NCBI RefSeq assembly: GCF_002420705.1
Contig: NZ_DIIM01000005.1
Location: forward strand, 256,795-320,794
Direction of reading: 5' to 3'
DNA: 64,000 nucleotides
Origin: Sphingobacterium sp. UBA5670
Lineage (GTDB): Bacteria; Bacteroidota; Bacteroidia; Sphingobacteriales; Sphingobacteriaceae
Within the stretch, counting starts at the first letter, position 1, and each line of letters opens with the position of its first letter. This document shows, in pieces, positions 35,356-42,289 of this stretch. Position numbers and translations under genes: made by a program. Under the pieces are notes generated by a model. That model searched no databases, was not told where the DNA came from, and saw only the letters and a list, made by a program, of their open reading frames with translations.

Positions 35356-36135
35356 TTAATAGTTTCCTTCGAAGACAAACTGTGCCGGACCTTTTAAGAA
35401 AACCTCTGTGAAATGATGACCATTCTTATGGAAGGAGATATAAAGCTGACCACCTAGTACGCGGATAGGAATACTGATATCACCTTGTAAATTGTGCTGC
35501 AGGGCAACAGCCATGGCTGCTGCAGTTGCTCCGGTGCCGCAGGCATAGGTTTCATCTTCAACACCGCGCTCAAATGTACGGAGGAAATAACCTTCTCCTT
35601 CGGCTTCAATGAAATTCACATTGATGCCTTCTTTTCTATAAGTAGTGTTATTGCGAATAGTATAGCCATCTTGAAAGACATTTTTATGTTGAAGATCTTT
35701 TACAAATTCAACATAATGTGGAGAACCTGTTTGTAACAGATAGGCTTCTCCATCACGGGCAAAATCTTGCACGTCGATCATTTGAAGATTGACAAGATCT
35801 GTCGATAAAGATGCGTGGTGTATGCCGTCTACTGCCAAAAAGACAGTTTTGTCAGTGATGATGCCTAAATCGCGTGCAAAAGCGACGATGCAACGGCCAC
35901 CATTGCCGCACATGCTGCCTTCTCTGCCGTCGGCATTGTAATAAATCATCTCAAAATCGTAATTTTCTCTGGTTTGCAAGAGCATTAAACCATCGGCACC
36001 AACGCCAAACCGGCGGTCACATAGTTTTTCTACCAATGCTTCATCTGCGCGGTTAAATGAGTTGTCGCGGTTGTCTACTAAAATGAAGTCATTGCCTGCT
36101 CCCTGATATTTTGAAAATCTTACTTTTGGTGCCAT
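35356..36135 (-). CDS. dapF: Diaminopimelate epimerase
   Basis: A 259-aa PLP-independent racemase that converts LL-DAP to meso-DAP for lysine and peptidoglycan. The two catalytic cysteines are visible: Cys76 in SMCGNGGRC and Cys199 in YACGTGATAAA. The ATG at 36135 (MAPKVRFSKYQGAGNDF) is preferred; an upstream start adds 7 residues. The -7 element TACTTTTG lies 19 nt upstream, overlapped by a 9-bp inverted repeat. Confidence 0.96.
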   Translation of the reverse strand: MAPKVRFSKYQGAGNDFILVDNRDNSFNRADEALVEKLCDRRFGVGADGLMLLQTRENYDFEMIYYNADGREGSMCGNGGRCIVAFARDLGIITDKTVFLAVDGIHHASLSTDLVNLQMIDVQDFARDGEAYLLQTGSPHYVEFVKDLQHKNVFQDGYTIRNNTTYRKEGINVNFIEAEGEGYFLRTFERGVEDETYACGTGATAAAMAVALQHNLQGDISIPIRVLGGQLYISFHKNGHHFTEVFLKGPAQFVFEGNY

Positions 36136-36149
36136 TACGTTGATTTGTA

Positions 36150-36175
36150 GTAACAAAAGTACGTTTTTTTGTTAC
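36150..36175. repeat. 9-bp inverted repeat over the dapF -7 element
   Basis: GTAACAAAA (36150-36158) and TTTTGTTAC (36167-36175) are exact complements 8 nt apart. The minus-strand -7 element TACTTTTG (36154-36161) overlaps one arm, so a bound protein could block dapF transcription. Confidence 0.5.
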
Positions 36176-36276
36176 AAAAAAACGGGGAAAAGTTAAGATT
36201 TGTTAAAATGATTGCATTTGTCTAGTAATTAACATTTTTTAACGTGTCGGATTTTCCGAAGGCCTTGAAATGGTAT

Positions 36277-36284
36277 TACATTTG
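36277..36284 (+). promoter_or_regulatory. -7 element of the degP-like gene
   Basis: TACATTTG matches TAnnTTTG; the start codon is about 80 nt downstream. No clear -33 TTTG. Confidence 0.35.
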
Positions 36285-36365
36285 AACATATCCGAATAAA
36301 ATCGGTAATTTTAAGAGCAAAAGTTATCAACATATATTAAGACATTTTAAAATAGAAATAAGTTT

Positions 36366-37919
36366 ATGAATAAGGTCGGTTTAACGCTATTAACAGCTGT
36401 TTTCGGAGGAGCGGTAGCATTAGGAGGTTACAAGCTTATTGAGAATAAGAAGTTTGATGGTATGTCTTTCGAAGACAAACAAAAGGTTTATTTTGCAAAC
36501 AATCCAACAGGGGTAATGTCATCGACAGGTAACCCTGATTTTACTCAGGCCGCGGCAGCGGTGTCACCGGGTGTTGTACATATTAAGACAACATATAGCC
36601 GTAAAGGATCGCAGCAATCGCAAGGTTCTCCGTTCGATATGTTTGAAGAGTTTTTTGGCATGCCCCAGGGTGGAGGACGTCGTCAAATGCAGTCGCAACC
36701 TGTACAGGCATCTGGATCAGGTGTAATTATCTCTGACGATGGATACATTGTAACCAACAATCACGTTGTGGAAGATGCAGATAAAATAGAGGTGGTGCTT
36801 ACTGATAAGCGTACGTTTGAAGCTAAACTGATTGGACGTGATCCAAATACAGATTTAGCCCTGTTGAAAGTATCGGGTAAAGGACTTCCTGTTGTCAAAA
36901 TGGGGAACTCCGATAATGTCAATGTCGGTGAATGGGTATTGGCTTTTGGCTATCCACTTGGACTTCAATCTACAGTGACCGCGGGTATCATTAGTGCAAA
37001 AGGCCGTCAGATCGGTATTTTGAATGAAGGTCAACAACAACGTGGTAATCCATTTGGTGGTGGACAGGATCAAATCCCTGTAAGTTCAGCGATAGAGTCC
37101 TTTATCCAAACAGATGCTGTTATCAATAAAGGAAATAGTGGTGGTGCATTGACAAATGCTTCCGGAGAATTGATTGGTATTAACTCTGCTATCGCTTCTC
37201 CAACAGGAACATATGCCGGTTATGGTTTTGCGATTCCGGTCAATTTGGTGAAAAAGATTGTTGATGACTTTGTTGAATACGGTAATGTAAAACGCGGTTA
37301 TATAGGTGTTACTTATACTGAAATCACACCTGAACTGGCCAAGGAAAAAGGTTTTACAGATGTTGATGGTCTGTATGTTCAAGATGTAGTCGCTGGTGGT
37401 GCTGCAGAAGCAGCAGGTGTCAAAAAAGGAGATATCTTGACCAAAATTAATGGAAAAGTGATTACGGGTTCACCTGTTTTAAGCGAAACGATAGGCCGTG
37501 CTCGTCCTGGAGATAAGGTAAATGTTACTTACAAACGTGATGGTAAGGAAAAACAAGTAACCATGACACTGAAAGGCGAAGAATCTTTAAAATCTGCAAG
37601 TGCTGGTGGAAAAGCTTCGAAAAGTGCAACGGAGATCTATAATAAATTAGGGGCAAGCTTTATTCCTGCTTCTGCTCAGAAGAAAAAAGAGCTGGGTGTC
37701 AACTCTGGAGTTGTTGTGACCCAGGTGAACCGCGGCGGTATCTTTGATTATTTTGGTGTTGAGCGTGGACTGGTTATTACTGAGGTCAACGGAAAAGCTG
37801 TGAATACAGTAGATGACGTTGAAACAGCACTTGGTGCGACGCAACGTAATATTGTACGATTGAAAGGGGTGTCTCCTCAAGGCGGTGCTGTTCAATTGAG
37901 CTTCCCGGTAGAATATTAA
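36366..37919 (+). CDS. degP: Do/DegP-like periplasmic serine protease with two PDZ domains
   Basis: A 517-aa protein: N-terminal membrane anchor or signal (about 5-21), trypsin-like protease with His133 (TNNHVVEDA), Asp163 (NTDLALLKV) and Ser258 (GNSGGAL), then two PDZ domains (about 305-400 and 430-515). It acts as chaperone-protease on misfolded envelope proteins. The Q-rich region after residue 80 and the QQQRGNPFGGGQDQ stretch are loop insertions. Single gene with its own terminator. Confidence 0.95.
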   Translation: MNKVGLTLLTAVFGGAVALGGYKLIENKKFDGMSFEDKQKVYFANNPTGVMSSTGNPDFTQAAAAVSPGVVHIKTTYSRKGSQQSQGSPFDMFEEFFGMPQGGGRRQMQSQPVQASGSGVIISDDGYIVTNNHVVEDADKIEVVLTDKRTFEAKLIGRDPNTDLALLKVSGKGLPVVKMGNSDNVNVGEWVLAFGYPLGLQSTVTAGIISAKGRQIGILNEGQQQRGNPFGGGQDQIPVSSAIESFIQTDAVINKGNSGGALTNASGELIGINSAIASPTGTYAGYGFAIPVNLVKKIVDDFVEYGNVKRGYIGVTYTEITPELAKEKGFTDVDGLYVQDVVAGGAAEAAGVKKGDILTKINGKVITGSPVLSETIGRARPGDKVNVTYKRDGKEKQVTMTLKGEESLKSASAGGKASKSATEIYNKLGASFIPASAQKKKELGVNSGVVVTQVNRGGIFDYFGVERGLVITEVNGKAVNTVDDVETALGATQRNIVRLKGVSPQGGAVQLSFPVEY

Positions 37920-37955
37920 GCATTGAATTAAGAATTGGTTGATTAATATAGTTTA

Positions 37956-37990
37956 GGTGGTTCTAGCCGTAAGGCTAGGCCACCTTTTTT
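37956..37990 (+). terminator. Intrinsic terminator after the degP-like gene
   Basis: GGTGGTTCTAGCC-GTAA-GGCTAGGCCACC (one mismatch) followed by TTTTTT. Confidence 0.88.
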
Positions 37991-38257
37991 AATGGAAAAG
38001 CTCGGCGCTTGGTAAGAAGTAAGTCAATTTTAACCGGTTGTTTCCTTAATCATTTTAGTTTAGTTATTTTGCGGAGTGAAGTGCCGAAATCACTTCAGCA
38101 CTTTTGATGCTGGGCCTTTCTGGCCTTGTGATTTATTACATATTTTGCTATTGACAAGCATGGAAGCCTGATTATGTGGACTAATCGCGTGCTTTGCACC
38201 GTTAGTTGGATTGCAGTGTGGTATTGCTACTTTTGATAGCTTTTAAAAATTATAGAG
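37991..38257. other. 267-nt gene-free region with stem-loops
   Basis: It follows the degP terminator and precedes the phosphatase gene. GAAGTG-CCGAAAT-CACTTC (about 38077-38095) can fold, and overlapping AAGTGC/GCACTT and AGCA/TGCT pairings offer alternative structures. A -7 element is at 38228-38235. No credible ORF was found. It could hold a small RNA, but this is not shown. Confidence 0.4.
38228..38235 (+). promoter_or_regulatory. -7 element of the LMW phosphatase gene
   Basis: TACTTTTG matches TAnnTTTG, 22 nt before the ATG at 38258; a TTG lies about 21 nt upstream. Confidence 0.45.
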
Positions 38258-38704
38258 ATGAAGATTTTAATGGTTTGTTTGGGAAATATCTGTCGTTCTC
38301 CCCTTGCACATGGTATATTGAAACAAAAAGCAGCAGATAATCAATTAAACTGGGTTGTTGAATCGGCTGGTACAGGTGACTGGCATATTGGTGAAGCACC
38401 TGATCGTAGAGCTATAGCAATTGCAAAGAAATACGGTGTCGATATTTCCGGTCAGCGGGCCCGGCATTTCAAACCGCAATTTTTTTCCGAATACGATCTT
38501 ATCTTTGTGATGGATAGACAAAACTATGCGGATGTATGCGCTCAGGTGATTGATAAGGAAGACCTGAACAAAGTGAAATTGTTTTTAGGGGATGATGTTG
38601 TTCCTGATCCATATTTTGATGATAATTTGTTTGATCCAGTTTTTCAGATGATTGATCGACGTTGTGCAGAGGTTATAGCCACAGGAGGGAATCAAACAGC
38701 ATAG
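38258..38704 (+). CDS. Low-molecular-weight protein tyrosine phosphatase
   Basis: A 148-aa cytoplasmic phosphatase. The P-loop CLGNICRS (Cys7 to Arg13, C-x5-R) and the general-acid Asp117 in DPYF are intact. In bacteria such enzymes usually counteract BY-kinases in exopolysaccharide control, but no tyrosine kinase or polysaccharide locus is present here. The next gene starts 37 nt downstream. Confidence 0.94.
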   Translation: MKILMVCLGNICRSPLAHGILKQKAADNQLNWVVESAGTGDWHIGEAPDRRAIAIAKKYGVDISGQRARHFKPQFFSEYDLIFVMDRQNYADVCAQVIDKEDLNKVKLFLGDDVVPDPYFDDNLFDPVFQMIDRRCAEVIATGGNQTA

Positions 38705-38741
38705 GTGTATTTATTTATCTTAGTTTGTTTAAAAATAAAAA

Positions 38742-39089
38742 ATGAAGGCAGCAGAAGTAAACAAGAAGTGGAGTATCCTACAGGGAGAAATTGCTTCTCT
38801 ATTCGATATGGAAAAGCCTGACATCAAGGTCTGTTTATTCCTTATTGGTGTTCAGGAATTGGGCAAAGGTGCCCAGAAATTCTCAAAACGGGAGAAGGAA
38901 GAATTGATGCACATTGCAACATGTCGTCTTTTCAGTGCGATGGGTTTTTATAATCTTAAAGGCCTTGATGAGGAAGGCTGGCCACATTGGGAATTGGTGA
39001 AACCTATTCCCAACTATACACTCTTAGAACAAGAATTAATCATGAAGTCGTTGATCATAGATTATTTTGAGGAATTAAACGTTATTTAG
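38742..39089 (+). CDS. Conserved hypothetical protein (unrecognised)
   Basis: A 115-aa soluble, mostly helical, acidic protein with no signal peptide. I do not recognise a named domain. It has a normal start (A-rich leader, ATG), gene-like codon use, and an ordered mixture of helices around FSKREKEELMHIATCRLFSAMGFY. Placed between the LMW phosphatase and a cyclophilin gene on the same strand, possibly co-transcribed. Confidence 0.8.
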   Translation: MKAAEVNKKWSILQGEIASLFDMEKPDIKVCLFLIGVQELGKGAQKFSKREKEELMHIATCRLFSAMGFYNLKGLDEEGWPHWELVKPIPNYTLLEQELIMKSLIIDYFEELNVI

Positions 39090-39145
39090 GGGATCAAACA
39101 ATTAGGGAACCATGCGCATTCAATGCAATATATAATTATTAACAG

Positions 39146-39904
39146 ATGAAATTTTTAAAGACTAGTTTAATAGCAGTATTTTGTTTTCTGCAGGTTTTGG
39201 CATTTGCCGCTAAACCCGAGTTCAAATATGTACAGATCGTTACTGACAAGGGCACCTGCGTGCTGCGGTTGTCCAATGAGACACCAAAACATCGAGATAA
39301 CTTTGTGAAATTGGCAAAAAGTAAATACTACGATGGAACCTTGTTCCATCGCGTTATCCAGAATTTTATGATTCAGGGTGGTGATCCTGATTCAAGAAAT
39401 GCTGTTGGCGGGGCTCAATTAGGTAATGGAGGACCGGGGTATACGATTCCGGCAGAGATTCAGGATGGATTATTCCATAAAAAAGGTACTATCGGAGCGG
39501 CCAGAGATAATAATCCGGCAAAGGCTTCTTCGGGGTCTCAATTTTATCTGGTTCAGGGAAAAGTATTCACCCCTGAAGACCTCAATCGTTTGGAGGAAAC
39601 ACGAATGAATGGCAAGAAATTTTCTGAAGCACAGCGTCAGGCTTACACGACTATCGGCGGTGCGCCTCATCTGGATTGGAATTATACCGTATTTGGCGAG
39701 TTAGTAAAAGGAATAGATGTCATCGATCAGATTGCCGCTGTAAAAACAGATAAACATGATCGGCCGGAGGTCGACCAAAAGATGACCATGCATGTGCTGA
39801 CAAGACGAGAAGCATTAAACTTGGAGCGCGAACTAAAAGGACTAAAACCTCAGACGGGTTTCTTTTCTAAAATCGGTGATCTGTTCTCTTCTAAGGATTA
39901 TTAA
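39146..39904 (+). CDS. Cyclophilin-type peptidyl-prolyl isomerase (exported)
   Basis: A 252-aa protein with a signal peptide (about 1-22, ending AFAAK). Cyclophilin core motifs: DNFVKLAKSKYYDGTLFHRVIQ region (key FHR-x-I), FMIQGGDP, GTIGAARD and SGSQFYLVQG. A loop insertion of about 30 aa follows QGKVFTPEDL, as in other Bacteroidota versions. It speeds proline isomerisation during folding of periplasmic proteins. Confidence 0.94.
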   Translation: MKFLKTSLIAVFCFLQVLAFAAKPEFKYVQIVTDKGTCVLRLSNETPKHRDNFVKLAKSKYYDGTLFHRVIQNFMIQGGDPDSRNAVGGAQLGNGGPGYTIPAEIQDGLFHKKGTIGAARDNNPAKASSGSQFYLVQGKVFTPEDLNRLEETRMNGKKFSEAQRQAYTTIGGAPHLDWNYTVFGELVKGIDVIDQIAAVKTDKHDRPEVDQKMTMHVLTRREALNLERELKGLKPQTGFFSKIGDLFSSKDY

Positions 39905-39977
39905 TGTTGTTACAATTCGCAAAATCGAGATTGAAGAGGTTTTCTTTTCTATTATCTAGCATCACAATATTCAAAAA

Positions 39978-40745
39978 ATGAAAATAGTAACCTATAACGT
40001 GAATGGTTTACGCGCAGCCTTAAAGAAGGATTGGTTGGGCTGGTTGAAAACTGTAAATGCAGATGTCATCTGTCTTCAGGAGATTAAAGCTACACCTGAT
40101 CAGATACCCGAAATTGCTTTGTTGGAACAGATGGGCTATGAGCATTACTGGTATCCAGCTCAAAAGAAAGGATATAGTGGAGTTGCTTTGTTTACCAGGA
40201 TGACACCAAAACATGTTGAGTACGGCTGTGGTCATGAGGATTATGATTTTGAAGGACGTATTATACGTGCTGATTTTGATCAGGTTTCAGTCATGAGTAC
40301 CTATTTTCCTTCGGGCACAACCGGAGATGTAAGACAGGATTTTAAATACCGTTTTCTGGCAGATTTTCAGTTGTATAGCGATAAGCTTTTGGTCGAAAAA
40401 CCGAATTTGGTTGTTTGTGGTGACTATAATATCTGTCATCGCGCCATCGATATTCATAATCCAAAATCAAATGCAAACTCTTCGGGATTTCTTCCGGAGG
40501 AGCGTGAATGGATGGAGAATTTTATTAATTCGGGTTATATCGACTCTTTTCGTCATTTAAATCCGGATCCGCATCATTACAGTTGGTGGAGTTACCGTGC
40601 TGGGGCACGTGCGAAAAACCTGGGTTGGCGTATCGATTATAATATGGTTTCAAAACCTTTGACAGAACAAATCAAATCTTCCAGTATAATGCCGGATGCT
40701 GTCCATTCCGATCATTGTCCAGTATTGCTGGAACTTGCTGTCTAA
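39978..40745 (+). CDS. xth: Exodeoxyribonuclease III
   Basis: A 255-aa AP endonuclease/3'-5' exonuclease of the EEP family. MKIVTYNVNGLRAA, the metal ligand Glu35 (LQEIKA), GDYNICH and the C-terminal SDHCPV (catalytic Asp-His) are all present. It repairs abasic sites. Single gene with terminator. Confidence 0.96.
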   Translation: MKIVTYNVNGLRAALKKDWLGWLKTVNADVICLQEIKATPDQIPEIALLEQMGYEHYWYPAQKKGYSGVALFTRMTPKHVEYGCGHEDYDFEGRIIRADFDQVSVMSTYFPSGTTGDVRQDFKYRFLADFQLYSDKLLVEKPNLVVCGDYNICHRAIDIHNPKSNANSSGFLPEEREWMENFINSGYIDSFRHLNPDPHHYSWWSYRAGARAKNLGWRIDYNMVSKPLTEQIKSSSIMPDAVHSDHCPVLLELAV

Positions 40746-40761
40746 CGAGATTGCATTCCAA

Positions 40762-40798
40762 AAAAAGGCTTTCATGCAAATGAAAGCCTTTTTTATGA
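40762..40798. terminator. Bidirectional terminator between xth and mrp
   Basis: AAAAAAGGCTTTCAT / ATGAAAGCCTTTTTT with a GCAA loop, serving two convergent genes. Confidence 0.88.
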
Positions 40799-40826
40799 TG
40801 AAGCGCAAAAGCACATTATTCACGAA

Positions 40827-41891
40827 CTATTTCCCCTGGCTATGGATAATGGAAAGCTGTTGTGCAACTTTCTCCGCAATCGTTAAAAATGATCTTGTTA
40901 CAGGATCTTCAGTATCTATGGCGACCGGGAACCCATTATCTCCAGCATCAGAAATGCCTTTTAATAAAGGGATTTCACCCAGGAAAGGAACTTTATATTC
41001 TTCTGCCAGGCGTTTTCCACCATCCTTGCCAAAAATATAATATTTATTGTCTGGTAATTCTGCAGGTGTAAAATAGGCCATATTTTCCACGACGCCCAAT
41101 AATGGAATATTGATACTATCCATTAAGAACATACCAATTCCTTTAACAGCATCAGCTAGGGCAACGTGCTGCGGTGTTGTGACAATCACAGCTCCCGCAA
41201 TAGGGAATGTTTGTGATACGGTGATATGGATATCTCCGGTGCCTGGCGGCATATCAACGACCAAGTAATCCAGTTCACCCCAATGTGCATCGTTAAAGAG
41301 CTGCTTGATTGCTGAGGTCGTCATTGGACCACGCCATGGAATAGGTTGGTTTGGATCGGTAAAAAATCCTATAGAAAGTAATTTCAGTCCAAATTTTTCA
41401 AGTGGTTCGATTTTAACCTGTCCGTCTGGCATTTCTACCGAACCTGGTTTAGCACCCTCCAATCCAAACATAATCGGAAGAGATGGTCCATAGATGTCGG
41501 CATCTAAAAGTCCTGTTTTAGCACCTTTAGCATGGAGAGCAAGAGCCAAATTGGCTGCAACCGTAGATTTACCAACTCCACCTTTGCCTGAAGAAACCAA
41601 AATGATGTTTTTAATGCCCGATACTTGTGCCCCTTGTTTTCCGATCACATTGGAAGTCATTTTGATCTCGACTTCGAGATTTTTGTCGATGAAATGCGCT
41701 ATGGCATTCCGACAAGCATGCTCAATATGATCCTTAAGCGGACAAGCTGGAGTCGTTAAAATGACATCGAAAGAAATTTTTTGTTCTTCGATCTCGATAT
41801 TTTGAATCATATTCAATGTTACAAGATCCTTTTTCAAATCAGGCTCTTCAACATAGGATAATGCATTTAATATTTGTTCTTTGGTAACCAT
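40827..41891 (-). CDS. mrp: Mrp/NBP35 (ApbC) P-loop iron-sulfur cluster carrier
   Basis: A 354-aa protein: an N-terminal MIP18/DUF59 domain (about 1-90, with LTTPACPLKDHIE) and an Mrp ATPase domain with SSGKGGVGKST (about 101-111) and DADIYGPSLP. It assembles or carries Fe-S clusters. The C-terminal CxxC cluster motif of E. coli/Salmonella ApbC (expected after VENMAYF) is missing: the sequence there is TPAELPDNKYYIFG. A 21-bp palindrome overlaps its promoter. Confidence 0.95.
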   Translation of the reverse strand: MVTKEQILNALSYVEEPDLKKDLVTLNMIQNIEIEEQKISFDVILTTPACPLKDHIEHACRNAIAHFIDKNLEVEIKMTSNVIGKQGAQVSGIKNIILVSSGKGGVGKSTVAANLALALHAKGAKTGLLDADIYGPSLPIMFGLEGAKPGSVEMPDGQVKIEPLEKFGLKLLSIGFFTDPNQPIPWRGPMTTSAIKQLFNDAHWGELDYLVVDMPPGTGDIHITVSQTFPIAGAVIVTTPQHVALADAVKGIGMFLMDSINIPLLGVVENMAYFTPAELPDNKYYIFGKDGGKRLAEEYKVPFLGEIPLLKGISDAGDNGFPVAIDTEDPVTRSFLTIAEKVAQQLSIIHSQGK

Positions 41892-41901
41892 CTATTATTC
41901 A

Positions 41902-41922
41902 TTTGTAATCACGGATTACAAA
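41902..41922. repeat. 21-bp palindrome at the mrp promoter
   Basis: TTTGTAATC-ACG-GATTACAAA, perfect 9-bp arms, 11 nt upstream of the mrp start. The minus-strand -7 element TAGTTTTG (41919-41926) overlaps one arm. A likely operator. Confidence 0.6.
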
Positions 41923-41926
41923 ACTA
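41919..41926 (-). promoter_or_regulatory. -7 element of mrp
   Basis: TAGTTTTG on the minus strand matches TAnnTTTG; the start codon is about 28 nt downstream. Confidence 0.5.
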
Positions 41927-42244
41927 CTCATTGCAGATCAATTTCATGTCATTTCTTTGTTTTTAATGGGATTAAGAAAGCTGTATTACTTCAAAAGAGA
42001 GGGTATGTTAATTTACATAGTTCAAGTTTAAAACCTTAAGTCGATATCCCTGTCATTTAAACCGACTTCACAGGGGTTTGATAGGTCCTCATTCGGATAA
42101 ACCTCTGCGAAGTACCTATTAAGTTCCTATAAAATAAGTTGTAAATACCTATTAGAAGTTAAACATATTCGAAACTGTGGAGCCATTGGTCAGCGTGGTT
42201 CTTATCATTTTTATCCGTCTATGTGTGCTTAGAAAAACTTCATG
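41927..42244. other. Gene-free region upstream of the GT51 gene
   Basis: About 320 nt. TACCTATTA occurs at 42113-42121 and again at 42146-42154, 33 bp apart (three helical turns), which may be a pair of binding sites. Otherwise no ORF or RNA is evident. Confidence 0.4.
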
Positions 42245-42252
42245 TATATTTG
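42245..42252 (+). promoter_or_regulatory. -7 element of the GT51 gene
   Basis: TATATTTG matches TAnnTTTG. Transcription near 42259 would exclude a TTG start at 42257 and supports the ATG at 42290. Confidence 0.5.
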
Positions 42253-42289
42253 ACTGTTGATATGCACGAATTTGCATTACGTAATAATT

